Origin: Candidatus Adiutrix intracellularis | Lineage (GTDB): Bacteria; Desulfobacterota; Desulfarculia; Adiutricales; Adiutricaceae | DNA length: 64,000 nt | NCBI GenBank assembly: GCA_001577715.1 | Contig: LQAA01000091.1 | Span: forward strand, 1-64,000 | Reading direction: 5' to 3' | Part shown: in pieces, positions 1-9,879 of the stretch | How the letters are laid out: each line of letters starts with the position of its first letter | Numbering within the stretch: position 1 is the first letter of the stretch | Position numbers and translations under genes: made by a program | Notes under the pieces: model-generated | Seen by the model: only the letters and a program-made list of their open reading frames with translations | Databases searched by the model: none | Told to the model about the DNA's origin: nothing

Positions 1-198
1 CCCCGGGTTATCTGGGATGAATGTCGTCGAAAAGGGGGACGGGGCGCTTGGCTGTGCCGAGTCGGGGAATCTTGTCTAGCTGGCGCCTTGAAGAAAAAAG
101 CCTTTACCAGGGCATTTAAGGTGAAGGAAAAATTGAACGTGGCTGGATTAGTCACTTCCAGGGCGGCGCCCTTGAGGATAAAAAAAGATAACCCGTGA
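1..198 (+). CDS. ylxR: YlxR-family RNA-binding protein (DUF448), 3' end only
   Basis: The open frame enters from the left edge and ends at TGA 196-198, giving 65 codons of the C-terminal part of a YlxR/DUF448 protein. The readable motif GGRGAWLC followed by LAGALKKKAFTRAFK matches the family pattern (GRGAYVC...C...A.KK..F.RAF). YlxR is a small protein encoded between nusA and infB in most bacteria and is linked to RNase P or transcription control. The position directly upstream of infB fits. The start lies outside the window. The assignment rests on motif and synteny, with no search run. Confidence 0.8.
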   Translation, partial: PRVIWDECRRKGGRGAWLCRVGESCLAGALKKKAFTRAFKVKEKLNVAGLVTSRAAPLRIKKDNP

Positions 199-240
199 AT
201 TTCTAGTTTATTATGACTGGTTATAGTTTTACGTTTAGGG

Positions 241-246
241 TATAAT
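241..246 (+). promoter_or_regulatory. possible -10 element upstream of infB
   Basis: A perfect TATAAT lies 30 bp upstream of the infB start codon in the short ylxR-infB gap. No good -35 hexamer is visible at 16-18 bp, so this is at best a weak internal promoter of the operon. Confidence 0.3.
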
Positions 247-275
247 TTCTAGATAAAATAACGAAGGGTAGCGGG

Positions 276-3146
276 ATGGGTAAAAAGAGAATTCACGAAT
301 TAGCTAAGGAACTGTCTTTAACCAGTGCCGAACTTATCCAGAAAATTTTGGAGTGGAAGCTTTTGCCTGGGGTTAAACTAGTGGCTTCTAGTGGCTTGGA
401 AGATTATTTAATTGAAGATATAGCTCGGCGTCTTGGTTCTTACAAGGAAGCTACTGAACCTACCATTCCTCAAGTTATTCGTCGTCGCAAGAAAAGCCAG
501 AGTGACCTTCTTAAACCCGCTTCTTTTGAACCAGCCACCGGAGCCCCGATTGAAGAAGACGTCGTCTCTGCCGTTGCCGCTAAGCTCGTTGAAAAAACCG
601 CCATCCCGCTTAATTCAGCCATTTTAAATGTTCAGGTAAAAAAAAACGTGTCTGCAACAGTTATTTTTAAACCAGCTTTAGTTCCCGATTTTAAACAATT
701 ACAACCTAATCCTTCTTCTCCGTCCAAAGATATTCAATCGGAGACCCCACCGTCGGATTTGGCTGTGGGCCTAATCGAAGGGGTTCTACCGTTGGCTAAA
801 GCGAAGGTAGCGACTGAACCGGGGAAAACAGCCCAGTTGATGCTCCGCAAAGTTACTCGCGAACTCTCAGATCCTCCAGCCCGCATTATTCCTCCGCCTA
901 AAGGCAACTTCGATGCGGCTAGAGTGGTGGGTAGCAAGCCCAATTGGAAAGAAACTCCGGTTGTCCCCAAACCGGCGTTTAATTCCTCCGTTTGCCGTCC
1001 GACCGGGGGGGGAGGTGAGGGTAATCACCCTCGAACCGGTGATTTTCGTCGTTCTGATTCCGTTCCCGTGGTTACAGTTTCACTCCTGGAAGCCGAGGTA
1101 ACTCGTCGTCGGGATAAGAGGAAAAAAAGTCAGACTGCCGGACGTTTCGAGGCCGATGATAATGCCGGGGCTAAACTTAGTCGTCGTCGAAATGTGGTGG
1201 AACGGACTGACCTCTATTCCGAAGGTGACTGGGAAAGAGTTCGCCGCCGGGGTAAAAATGTTAAAAAAGCTAAGGCTAAAACCGAAATAACGACTCCGAA
1301 AGCCATTAAACGTCGAATAAAAGTGGATGAAGTAATTACTGTTTTTGAATTAGCTCACCGACTCTCTATTAAAGCTGGTGATATAATCAAAAAACTCATG
1401 AGTATGGGGGTTATGGCCGGTTTAAACCAGGCTCTGGATTTTGATACTGCAACTTTGGTGGCTGCCGAATTCGGTTATGAAGTAGATAAATCAGCCTTTG
1501 ACGAGGAAAATATTCTCAATTTGGAATGCCAAACCACTTTACCAGAGACTGATCGGCCGCCGGTGGTAACCATAATGGGTCATGTCGACCACGGTAAGAC
1601 CTCTCTTCTGGATTATATTCGTAAAACCAATATTCAAATTGGCGAGGCTGGGGGTATTACTCAACATATAGGTGCTTACCATGTCCAAGCTGGTGGCCGT
1701 AATATAACTTTTTTGGATACTCCTGGTCATGAAGCTTTTACTTCTATGCGGTCGCGGGGTGCTCAAGTAACCGACTTAGTTGTGCTTATCGTAGCCGCCG
1801 ACGATGGGTTAATGCCTCAGACTCGGGAAGCCGCCGATCATGCTAAGGCGGCTGGCGTGCCTATTCTAGTAGCCGTTAATAAAATAGATAAGCCCGGGGC
1901 CGATGCTGAAAAAGTCCGTCGGGAGATGATGGAGATCGGTTTAGTGCCGGAAGCCTGGGGCGGTGATACCGTTTTCGTAGAAATATCGGCTAAGACCGGT
2001 AAGGGAGTAGCCGAACTTTTGGATATGATTCTTTTGCAGGCTGATGTTCTAGAACTTAAGGCTCGGCCCGATGGCCCAGCCCGAGGCCGTATTATTGAGG
2101 CTAGGTTGGATAAGGGCCGCGGTCCGGTGGCCACTGTTTTAGTTCAGGAAGGCTTATTAAGGCAGGGCGACGCTTATGTTTGCGGTGTTTTTCACGGGCG
2201 CATCCGGGCTATGCTTGATGATCAGGGTGATCGGGTGTCTGAAGTTGGGCCGGCTATTCCTGTGGAAGTTCAGGGCATCAGCGGTGTGCCCCAGGCCGGT
2301 GATGAATTCATAGTGCTGGAAGATGAAAAGCAGGCTCGCCAAATTAGTCAACACCGCCTTTTGCGTCAGCGGGAAAGCGAATTGATTCAGACTTCTAAAC
2401 TCACTCTGGAAAACCTGTTCGATAATATCAGGGCTGGGGCTATCAAGGGTTTGAACTTAATTATTAAGACTGATGTTCAAGGTTCTCTAGAGGCTATTGT
2501 TGATGCGGTGATGAAGCTTTCTACTCTGGAGATGAAAATTAACATTATCCATCAGGGGGCTAGTGCGGTTTCTGAAACTGATATTGTGCTGGCTTCGGCT
2601 TCTAACGCCCTGATTATTTGTTTCGCGGTACGCCCTTCCGTTAAGGTTCAGGAACTGGCCGATGCTGAACATATCCAAATCCGTTATTACAATGTTATAT
2701 ACAAACTTATTGATGACATTAAAGAAGCCATGGCTGGTCTGCTTGACCCAGTTAGGAGCGAAAAAATTCTGGGTCGGGCTGAAGTACGGGCTATTTTCGT
2801 AGTTAGCCGGGTAGGTACGATTGCCGGTTCTTATGTGCTTGATGGTAAAATTGTGCGCGGGGCTAAAGCCCGTTTGCTACGTGATAGCGTGGTAATTCAT
2901 GATGGCCGCTTATCTTCTCTGAAAAGAGTTAAAGAGGATGTCCGCGAAGTGGCCGCTGGTTACGAGTGTGGGATAGGCTTTGAAAATTATAACGACGTTA
3001 AAGTAGGCGACTTAGTTGAGGTCTTTCATGTCGAAGAAACAGCGGCCACAGTTGAACTTATAGATGAAGCTGTAGCCCGGGCCACCAAAGAAAAAGAACG
3101 TACGGTTCGAGCCGAAGAAATCCAAGACGAGGGAGCGGTCCGTTAG
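276..3146 (+). CDS. infB: translation initiation factor IF-2
   Basis: IF-2 is a GTPase that places fMet-tRNA on the 30S subunit and promotes 50S joining. The 956 residues show an N-terminal IF2_N domain (about 1-52), a long basic low-complexity linker (about 60-340), a second IF2_N-like domain (about 349-403), and the GTPase core: G1 GHVDHGKT at 435-442, then G3 DTPGHEAF and G4 NKID. The IF2 beta-barrel and C-terminal fMet-tRNA-binding domains follow to the end. The length is normal for proteobacterial IF-2 with a long N-terminus. The ATG at 276 follows a GAAGGGTAGCGGG ribosome-binding region. The gene lies between ylxR and a wrecked ylxP, the usual nusA-operon context. All G motifs are intact, so it should be functional. 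Confidence 0.98.
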   Translation: MGKKRIHELAKELSLTSAELIQKILEWKLLPGVKLVASSGLEDYLIEDIARRLGSYKEATEPTIPQVIRRRKKSQSDLLKPASFEPATGAPIEEDVVSAVAAKLVEKTAIPLNSAILNVQVKKNVSATVIFKPALVPDFKQLQPNPSSPSKDIQSETPPSDLAVGLIEGVLPLAKAKVATEPGKTAQLMLRKVTRELSDPPARIIPPPKGNFDAARVVGSKPNWKETPVVPKPAFNSSVCRPTGGGGEGNHPRTGDFRRSDSVPVVTVSLLEAEVTRRRDKRKKSQTAGRFEADDNAGAKLSRRRNVVERTDLYSEGDWERVRRRGKNVKKAKAKTEITTPKAIKRRIKVDEVITVFELAHRLSIKAGDIIKKLMSMGVMAGLNQALDFDTATLVAAEFGYEVDKSAFDEENILNLECQTTLPETDRPPVVTIMGHVDHGKTSLLDYIRKTNIQIGEAGGITQHIGAYHVQAGGRNITFLDTPGHEAFTSMRSRGAQVTDLVVLIVAADDGLMPQTREAADHAKAAGVPILVAVNKIDKPGADAEKVRREMMEIGLVPEAWGGDTVFVEISAKTGKGVAELLDMILLQADVLELKARPDGPARGRIIEARLDKGRGPVATVLVQEGLLRQGDAYVCGVFHGRIRAMLDDQGDRVSEVGPAIPVEVQGISGVPQAGDEFIVLEDEKQARQISQHRLLRQRESELIQTSKLTLENLFDNIRAGAIKGLNLIIKTDVQGSLEAIVDAVMKLSTLEMKINIIHQGASAVSETDIVLASASNALIICFAVRPSVKVQELADAEHIQIRYYNVIYKLIDDIKEAMAGLLDPVRSEKILGRAEVRAIFVVSRVGTIAGSYVLDGKIVRGAKARLLRDSVVIHDGRLSSLKRVKEDVREVAAGYECGIGFENYNDVKVGDLVEVFHVEETAATVELIDEAVARATKEKERTVRAEEIQDEGAVR

Positions 3147-3316
3147 ATGCATGTCGGGATGTTTATGAAACTATGGTTCTGTGTTTCGCCGTCTGTAGTT
3201 CAGTTTTCCGGGTTCTTAACAGCATTATCGATAATATCTTTGATTTCGTCGAAGATAATATCGATGCCGAGGTGGATGACTTTAAGATGAATTTTGATTG
3301 TTTCTTTGGCCGGTAA
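3147..3316 (+). pseudogene. ylxP: broken ylxP (DUF503) remnant
   Basis: An ATG directly abuts the infB stop and opens with MHVGMFMKLWF, close to the conserved start of DUF503/YlxP proteins. The tail, in another frame, reads FVEDNIDAEVDDFKMNF and resembles the conserved C-terminus of the family. Only about 57 codons lie between infB and rbfA where YlxP needs about 92-100, so a middle segment is missing and the frame is broken. In many bacteria ylxP sits exactly between infB and rbfA, which supports the call. The identification comes from motif memory and synteny. Confidence 0.6.
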
Positions 3317-3321
3317 TATTT

Positions 3322-3690
3322 ATGAGTCAACGACGTTTGGAAAAATTGAATAAACTTCTAAAGGAGACCATTGCCGTCCTTTTACTCAATAAAAGTAAGG
3401 ATCCCCGCCTTAAAGTGGTAAGCGTCACAGCGGTTAGAATAACTAGAGATTTGAAAATAGCGGTGGTTAGTTACAGTGTTCTGGGTGAATCGGGGGAGAA
3501 AGTAGCGCTTCAGAAAGCTTTGGCTAGGGCTGCTCCTTTCGTCCGGTCTACCTTGGCTGTGGAACTAGGTCTCAGATATACTCCAGAGATAAAGTTTGAG
3601 TTTGATCGTAATCTGGAATACGCTCAGCATATGAATGATCTTTTAAAACGGGTAGGGTCAAGCGTAGCCGGAGTCTCAGAGCATGACTGA
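3322..3690 (+). CDS. rbfA: 30S ribosome-binding factor A
   Basis: RbfA binds the 30S subunit late in maturation near 16S helix 1. The 122 residues begin MSQRRLEKLNKLLKETIA, followed by the family signatures KDPRLKVVSVTAVRITRDLK and an ALARAAPFVRSTLA segment, with LRYTPEIKFEFDRNLEYA in the KH-like fold. I chose the ATG at 3322. An upstream in-frame TTG at 3298 would add a non-family extension inside the dead ylxP. The ribosome-binding site is weak, perhaps because the damage to ylxP altered it. The gene overlaps the next one by 8 bp, indicating translational coupling. Confidence 0.95.
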   Translation: MSQRRLEKLNKLLKETIAVLLLNKSKDPRLKVVSVTAVRITRDLKIAVVSYSVLGESGEKVALQKALARAAPFVRSTLAVELGLRYTPEIKFEFDRNLEYAQHMNDLLKRVGSSVAGVSEHD

Positions 3691-4690
3691 TATTGTGCCA
3701 GACTGGCGACCGGCAGCTCTGGAGCTTTTGAATCGATCTCGTAAAATTCTAATCCTCACTCACCATAACCCCGATGGTGATGCTTTGGGTTCTTCCGCCG
3801 CTCTGGCTAGAACCCTGATCGGGCAAGGTCGTCAAGCTGATATTGCTCTCATCGGCGCTTGGGCTGAACGTTTAAATTTTCTCCTGACTGGTCTTTTTCT
3901 GGTGGAACTACCGGATAATCTAGCCGTTTATGATTTGCTGTTGCTTCTGGATTGCCATAGCTTTGATCGCCTAGGGCCGGCGGCTAAAAAGTTGGCCGTT
4001 ATGAAGAATCGCCCTCCCGTTATGGTGGTGGATCACCATCCTTTAGATGAAGCGGAGACTTTTAAAGCAGTTTGGCTTCATCAGACTTCCGCTTCGTCCA
4101 CTGGAGAATTAACCTGGGCTCTTATAAAAGCCTGGGGGGTAATTCCGCCACTTTTGGCGGTAGAAGCTCTGCTGGTAGCTATAACTATGGATACCGGTTT
4201 TTTCACTCAGAACAACACTACCGCTACTTCTCTCAGGGCGGTGGCCGATCTGGTTGATTTGGGTGGCTCTTTGGATCAGATCAATCGGCAGCTAAAAAAT
4301 GACTTGCCTTTAAGACGTTTTAAACTTATGGGGTTAGTTTTAAATACCTTGACCCTCTATTGCGGTGGTCGTTTAGCTGTTATGATCGTTACTCCAGCTT
4401 TTTTGGAACAGACTGGGGCGGTAATAACCGATACTGAAGAGCTTGCGGAAATGGGTCGACAAGTGGTTGGGGTTATTTTATCGGCTTTAGTTAAGGATGT
4501 TGGACAGGGTTTTGGCACTATTCGAGTCAGTTTACGCAGCCGGGAATCTCTAGATGCCTCAGCTCTGGCTAGGGTTTTTGGCGGCGGTGGCCATCGTCAG
4601 GCGGCGGCTTATGACGATCCCCATGCGGGTACCGCCGGGGTGGCGGTAGATAACTTGTTGCGGTGGGCGGAAATTTTTTTAAATGACTGA
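3683..4690 (+). CDS. nrnA: DHH/DHHA1 phosphoesterase (NrnA-like nanoRNase / pAp phosphatase)
   Basis: NrnA-type proteins degrade very short RNAs and dephosphorylate pAp with Mn2+. The 335-residue protein has the DHH-domain motif HNPDGDALG (about residues 28-36), the metal site LDCHSFDRLG, the name-giving VVDHHPLD, and a C-terminal DHHA1 domain with the GGGGHRQAAA substrate motif. Length and motif order are normal. It overlaps rbfA and truB by 8 bp each, a tight cotranscribed cluster as in other deltaproteobacteria and Gram-positives. All visible metal ligands are present. The exact substrate preference cannot be read from sequence. Confidence 0.9.
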   Translation: MTDIVPDWRPAALELLNRSRKILILTHHNPDGDALGSSAALARTLIGQGRQADIALIGAWAERLNFLLTGLFLVELPDNLAVYDLLLLLDCHSFDRLGPAAKKLAVMKNRPPVMVVDHHPLDEAETFKAVWLHQTSASSTGELTWALIKAWGVIPPLLAVEALLVAITMDTGFFTQNNTTATSLRAVADLVDLGGSLDQINRQLKNDLPLRRFKLMGLVLNTLTLYCGGRLAVMIVTPAFLEQTGAVITDTEELAEMGRQVVGVILSALVKDVGQGFGTIRVSLRSRESLDASALARVFGGGGHRQAAAYDDPHAGTAGVAVDNLLRWAEIFLND

Positions 4691-5612
4691 TTTAACTCCA
4701 CGCTTGCATGGGTTATTACTTATTGATAAGCCGGGAGGCTTAACTAGTCATGATGTAGTGGCTAAAGTGCGTCGCTTAGTCGGGCAGAAAAAGGTGGGCC
4801 ATACTGGTACCCTGGATCCTATGGCTACCGGCCTTTTGGCTGTTCTTCTGGGTTCAGCTACCAGGCTGGAACCCTATTTGACCCGGTTAGACAAAACTTA
4901 TCTGGGGCAAATGGAATTGGGTCTGACCACCGATACTGATGATCTCACTGGGCGACCTTTACGTCGCCAGGGTCCTCCTTGGCCGGCAGAGGCGGTAGTG
5001 CAAAAAGCCCTTGAAGAGCAGGAAGGGGAGGGTGACCAGGTGCCACCGGCTTTTTCGGCTGTTAAAATTGCTGGCCGTCGGGCCTACCGGGCGGCTCGGG
5101 CCGGGGAAAATTTAGAATTGCCCCCTCGCCGAGTTACGGCTTTTAGATTGGAACCGCTTAAATATGAACCGCCTCGGTTGGATTTCAGAGCTAAAGTGTC
5201 ATTTGGTTATTACATACGATCCTTAGTTCGGGATCTGGGAGAGACTTTGGGCATCGGGGGAGTTTTGAGTGCATTGAAGCGGGAACGGATTGGCTCCTGG
5301 TCCGTGACCCAGGCGGTTACCTTAGATGAATTGGCCGTCTGGTCTGAGAGCGACTGGCGGTTGAATATCAGATCTCCGGCTGCGGCTTTACCCCATTTGG
5401 AGGCTTTGATTTTGGAAGACCGGGCGGCTCTTGATTTTGTCAACGGTCGCTCGGCTAGTGCTGGGTCCCATCCTGCCGGGATTTATAAAATTTTGAATGC
5501 CGAAGGCCAGCTTATAGGTCTCGGTCAAATAGACCCTTTCATTAGAGATGAAGTGCCCCGGGAGCCTTTCTTGCGGCCCTTGCGGGTTTTTTCGTCAGGC
5601 GGTAACGCCTGA
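4683..5612 (+). CDS. truB: tRNA pseudouridine(55) synthase
   Basis: TruB isomerises U55 in the T-loop of nearly all tRNAs and also helps tRNAs fold. The 309-residue protein starts LHGLLLIDKPGGLTSHDVV and carries the catalytic aspartate in GTLDPMATG (D45). The segment PPAFSAVKIAGRRAYRAAR and the arginine in YYIRSLVRDLG are family hallmarks. A C-terminal PUA-like segment follows. The start overlaps the nrnA stop. It precedes rpsO by 30 bp, the conserved truB-rpsO order. Confidence 0.96.
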   Translation: MTDLTPRLHGLLLIDKPGGLTSHDVVAKVRRLVGQKKVGHTGTLDPMATGLLAVLLGSATRLEPYLTRLDKTYLGQMELGLTTDTDDLTGRPLRRQGPPWPAEAVVQKALEEQEGEGDQVPPAFSAVKIAGRRAYRAARAGENLELPPRRVTAFRLEPLKYEPPRLDFRAKVSFGYYIRSLVRDLGETLGIGGVLSALKRERIGSWSVTQAVTLDELAVWSESDWRLNIRSPAAALPHLEALILEDRAALDFVNGRSASAGSHPAGIYKILNAEGQLIGLGQIDPFIRDEVPREPFLRPLRVFSSGGNA

Positions 5613-5642
5613 ATCAAAAATGCCGGATGGCAAGGAGCAAAT

Positions 5643-5912
5643 ATGTCCATCATTACTGAAAAAATTAGGGAACTAATTGAAACCTATCAAACTCACGATA
5701 ACGATACTGGTAGTCCTGAAGTTCAGGTGGCTCTGCTCACTGAACGCATTGCCAACCTTACCGGACATTTTAAATACCATCACAAAGATCATACTTCGAG
5801 GCGAGGCCTTCTGAAATTAGTAGGTCAGCGCCGTCGTTTGTTGAACTATCTTAAGCAGCAGGATATTAATCGCTATCGCGATCTCATTGGGCGTTTAGGA
5901 TTACGCAAATAA
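5643..5912 (+). CDS. rpsO: 30S ribosomal protein S15
   Basis: S15 binds the 16S central domain early in 30S assembly and contacts the 50S subunit. The 89 residues are of standard length and contain the conserved [15 protein letters not shown] and the [20 protein letters not shown] block that binds rRNA. A strong AAGGAG precedes the ATG. The order truB-rpsO-pnp is the classic bacterial arrangement. Confidence 0.98.
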   Translation: MSIITEKIRELIETYQTHDNDTGSPEVQVALLTERIANLTGHFKYHHKDHTSRRGLLKLVGQRRRLLNYLKQQDINRYRDLIGRLGLRK

Positions 5913-6000
5913 ATAAAAATCACCCGGATCAAAAAGTGGGGGGAAAAGTTCCTTATCTTTTAAGTACGGAAAAATGCTCAGAAAGACCAGGGGTTTTTCA

Positions 6001-6020
6001 GCCGGTGGATTAAGACCGGC
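6001..6020 (+). promoter_or_regulatory. hairpin in the pnp leader
   Basis: GCCGGT and ACCGGC form a perfect 6-bp stem around an 8-nt loop, ending 7 nt before the pnp Shine-Dalgarno AGGAG (6028-6032). In enterobacteria a leader hairpin cut by RNase III mediates PNPase autocontrol. This much shorter stem could play a similar role, but that is an inference from position only. Confidence 0.35.
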
Positions 6021-6038
6021 GTGTTAGAGGAGAAATTG

Positions 6039-8123
6039 ATGAAAGTTGAAACTAAAATCGGTGAAGCTGTGGTCAGCATTGAGACAGGGAAAGTTGCCCG
6101 TCAGGCTGGCGGTTCGGTTATAGTTCGCATGGGAGAAACCATGGTTCTGGCTACGGCCGTGGCCTCGAACGAAAAAAGAGAGGGTCTTGATTTTGTCCCT
6201 TTTACAGTAGATTATCTTGAACGCTTTTATTCTGTAGGCCGTATTCCCGGTAATTTTTTTCGCCGTGAAATTGGGCGGCCTTCGGAAAAAGAAATTCTGA
6301 CTTCTCGCTTCATTGATCGGACTTGCCGGCCTCTTTTTAACAAAAACTGGACTTTTGAAACTCAGGTTATCGCTCAGGCTATCAGCGTAGACGATAAGTA
6401 TGATCCGGATCTTCTGGCCATGCTTGGGACTTCGACCGCTTTGACTCTTTCGGATATTCCTTTTACCGGTCCTATTGCCGGAGCCCGGGTTGTTCGGGTG
6501 GGTGGTAAACTGATCGTTAACCCTACTCAGGCTAAATTAGAAACCGCCGATCTAGCCCTTATTGTGGCCGGTAACCGTGAAGCCGTGGTCATGGTTGAAG
6601 GTGGAGCCCTTGAAGCTACTGAAGCTGATATTTTAGATGCTATCTTTTTAGCCCATCAAACTATTCAACCCCTATTAGATATCCAACTAGAACTTCAGAA
6701 GGCTTGCGGTAAGGGGAAACGAGTGCCCGATGAAATTGCGCGTGATGAAGAACTGATAAAAAAAGTAGTTTCCGAATATCGACCGGCCATGATGACCGCT
6801 TTGACTATCAGGGGAAAACAAGCTCGTCAGAAAAAAATATTCCAGCTTAAAACTGAGGTTCAGGCCGCTATAGCTGAAGAACATCCCGATGGTAAGAGCG
6901 ATGTAAGTTACGCTCTACACCATTTGGAAGCTGAGATTTTAAGAGGAATGATCGTCAGGGAAGGCCACCGTATTGATGGTCGGTCTCTGACTGAAGTCCG
7001 CCCAATTACCTGTGAGGTAAGCTATCTGCCCCGCGCCCATGGTTCAGCCCTTTTCACCCGCGGTGAGACCCAGAGCCTGGGCATAACCACTCTTGGCACT
7101 AGTTACGATGATCAGCGTCTGGACACCGTGATCGGCGATTCTTTTAAAACCTTTATGTTGCATTATAATTTTCCCTCTTTCTGTACCGGGGAAGTTAAAC
7201 GCCTTGGGGCGCCCGGCCGCCGGGAAATAGGGCATGGAGCTTTGGCCGAACGAGCCCTTCGGGCTGTTATTCCGCCTCATGAAACTTTCCCCTATACTAT
7301 TAGGGTAGTTTCTGAGATTTTGGAATCCAATGGCTCGTCTTCAATGGCCTCCGTCTGCTCCGCTACTCTTTCCTTAATGGATGCCGGAGTGCCTCTTAAA
7401 GCCCCGGTGGCCGGGGTGGCTATGGGTCTAGTAGTAGAAGGTGATCAGGTTATTATTTTGACGGATATTTTAGGTGATGAAGACCATCTGGGTGACATGG
7501 ATTTCAAAGTAGCGGGCACTGTCGCTGGTATAACTGCCGTTCAGATGGATATAAAAATTAGCGGTGTTACTCGGGAAATTATGACTCGCGCTCTGGAACA
7601 GGCCAAAGAAAGTCGTCTCCATATTTTGAGAAAAATGAAAGAGGTCATCGCTGAACCTAAGAAAGAAATATCCCAGTATGCCCCTAAAATGACTATAATT
7701 GAGATAAATCCAGAAAAAATTAAAGATGTCATCGGCCCGGGCGGTAAAATTATAAAATCAATTCAGACCGAAACTGATACCCGCCTGGAAGTTGAAGACA
7801 GTGGTAAAGTTACCATCTACGCCCCTACAGCTGAAAAGGCCATCGCAGCTGTGGAACTGGTTCGCCGCTTTACTCAGGAACCGGAACTAGACAAGATTTA
7901 TCATGGTCGAGTGGTTAAAATAATGGATTTTGGTGCTTTTGTTGAGATTCTTCCTGGTACCGATGGGTTAGTTCACATCTCTCAGCTGGCTTCTGAGCGT
8001 GTCCAGCGTGTCACCGATGTGGTCAAAGAAGGCGATCTCATCGATGTTAAAGTCCTTGGAATTGATAAGCAGGGCAAGATCAGGCTGTCTAGAAAAGCCG
8101 TGCTGGAAGGCAATAACCAGTAG
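6039..8123 (+). CDS. pnp: polyribonucleotide nucleotidyltransferase (PNPase)
   Basis: PNPase is a phosphorolytic 3'-5' exoribonuclease of the mRNA decay machinery, acting as a trimeric ring. The 694 residues show two RNase PH domains, the second with FTRGETQSLGITTLGT and the conserved LGDEDHLGDMDFKVAGT. A KH domain with VIGPGGKIIKSI and a C-terminal S1 domain with GAFVEILPGTDGLVHISQ follow. I chose the ATG at 6039, spaced correctly from AGGAG. A GTG at 6021 would add six residues absent from the family. The protein is complete and normal in length. Confidence 0.97.
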   Translation: MKVETKIGEAVVSIETGKVARQAGGSVIVRMGETMVLATAVASNEKREGLDFVPFTVDYLERFYSVGRIPGNFFRREIGRPSEKEILTSRFIDRTCRPLFNKNWTFETQVIAQAISVDDKYDPDLLAMLGTSTALTLSDIPFTGPIAGARVVRVGGKLIVNPTQAKLETADLALIVAGNREAVVMVEGGALEATEADILDAIFLAHQTIQPLLDIQLELQKACGKGKRVPDEIARDEELIKKVVSEYRPAMMTALTIRGKQARQKKIFQLKTEVQAAIAEEHPDGKSDVSYALHHLEAEILRGMIVREGHRIDGRSLTEVRPITCEVSYLPRAHGSALFTRGETQSLGITTLGTSYDDQRLDTVIGDSFKTFMLHYNFPSFCTGEVKRLGAPGRREIGHGALAERALRAVIPPHETFPYTIRVVSEILESNGSSSMASVCSATLSLMDAGVPLKAPVAGVAMGLVVEGDQVIILTDILGDEDHLGDMDFKVAGTVAGITAVQMDIKISGVTREIMTRALEQAKESRLHILRKMKEVIAEPKKEISQYAPKMTIIEINPEKIKDVIGPGGKIIKSIQTETDTRLEVEDSGKVTIYAPTAEKAIAAVELVRRFTQEPELDKIYHGRVVKIMDFGAFVEILPGTDGLVHISQLASERVQRVTDVVKEGDLIDVKVLGIDKQGKIRLSRKAVLEGNNQ

Positions 8124-9150
8124 AGTTTAAATATTGTGGACCCTCTGGAGTCTTTCGCGATATCTTTCTATTTTGATTGAGTTGTATATTTCTAGACTAA
8201 TTTTGAAGAGTGAACACAAAAAAATAAGCGCTTTTTATTCTTTAATTTATATTTCTTTCAAGTTTGTAGCGCCCAAGGAGAGTCTCTTCAATATCTCGCT
8301 TTCAAAAGCTGCTTTTGGTTTTTGATATTGAGGCCAGGACTATTTTTTTAATATTCTAACATGTTTTAGGTTACTTCAAACGTTGTTAGGGTACGGTTCT
8401 ATTCCCGCTTTCAATAGCGCCGTTGCCGATGAATCAACCTTTTTGCTGGGTATGGTCTTGGCGAAAATGGAGGAGTTTTTGCATAAATAAAAAAATCGAA
8501 AGTTTATTAGATATTTGGGAACAGAGTTTTTCTTTCATATTTTGGATTTAAGTGGCCCTATCGCTCAATAGAACGGCGTTGATAGGTTTCGTAGCTGTTG
8601 CGAAGAGTTAAAGTGAAGGTGTGTTTCTTTAAAGCGTTGGTAGTTTCGAGAAGCGTTGTGTTTTTCTTTTTAAATTTGTTTTTTTTAGGTCGGTCTCCCT
8701 TTATTTTTTTGTTTGGTTTATAGTATAGCCCCGTTGACTTTAAAGTACGATGTGTGGTTATTTTTGATTTTCAGAAATAATAATTTTTCAGAATTGAGGT
8801 AGCTACAGGTTGTCTCAGTCTCGTCTTCGTCGTTCTTGAATAGTAGTCTTCCACAATATTAGTTATAGCTCGTATAATCTATTCATTTATATTTATGGGT
8901 GTGTTACGTGCTAAAGCCTTCTGGAAATCGTCGCATAAGGATTTGGCTCTTGCACCCGGTGTGCTTTTTAGCATGATTTAAATGCTTATTTTAAACGGAA
9001 TCTCATTTAAACTAAAGGCTTCATTAGGGGGGGAAGTTATCTTTTTTGCCCGCTAATTTTTTTAGTTTTTTGGCGGCGGATGGGGTTGAGGAGATTAAGC
9101 CCATTCGCATTAACGATAGCTTACTAATCTATTACTATATTAGTTCTGGG
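8124..9150. other. gene-free decayed stretch after pnp
   Basis: No reading frame of credible quality is present. A short plus-strand fragment near 8400-8490 reads GYGSIPAFNSAVADES in one frame and then collapses, so it may be the last trace of an unidentified gene. The composition is A+T-rich with many stops in all frames. Confidence 0.5.
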
Positions 9151-9640
9151 AAAGAGCCGGCACTACCTTGGCTTGGTCCTTTTTTCGCGGGGTTCGATTT
9201 TTTTATTTATTAAAGCAACCTAGTTCATTTAAAAATTGTGTGTTCCTAATGAAATGAGTCAGACAGAATTGGGTTTGGGACAGGTAGTTTTTTAAATACT
9301 TGTGATAGGTTGGATAGTAATAATAGTCGAGTGATCCGGCAAAAACCCCCCAAAAATTGGGTGGAAATTTTCTTTTAATCAATGGGCTAGTATTCTTAAC
9401 ATTACGAAGAAACCGGCCTAAAAAAATTAGGTCCAAAAAAGGAGAGCATTTTTTTGTACTTGGTTTCGTCTATATTTAATAAGGGTTATTCGGGCAGAGT
9501 ATTCAAGGTTCCTTGTAAGGATCCTTTAAAATAGTTTAGATTTTCTTTAAGGTATTGACTATTTTTCTATGGCTGATAGGGTATCCCAGTACTTTGGCTA
9601 TAAAGAACTGTAAAGACGAGTACCTAAAATAGGGGAGTTA
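9150..9640 (-). mobile_element. IS66-family transposase relic, central DDE part
   Basis: Read on the minus strand in shifting frames, this region gives NIDET (family consensus NIDETGHK, first catalytic Asp) and then FAGSLDYYYYPTYHKYLKNY and QFCLTHFIRNTQFLNEL. These correspond to the CDYFSAYRKYMKD...QFCLAHLIRDVKFL segment of IS66-type transposases. Stops and frameshifts make it dead. Matching nucleotide copies lie at about 25990-26260 and 56260-56610. Confidence 0.75.
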
Positions 9641-9879
9641 CTTTTTTAAATTGAAATTCAACAACCGGCTAAGGTTATTTATTAGTTCAAGATGTTACTT
9701 TAAAAAAATAATATTTTATTACTGGACATAATTTATAGATTAGAGCGAACCAGAGGCTTTTTGTTACAGTGGGGTGAATAAATTTAGTTAAGTAAATATA
9801 GCATTTTTATTGGCTTAGTTCTAAGCATTATTGTTTACTTAGCAGGTATTTAAATAGATGCTGAGTTGTTATAATAATA

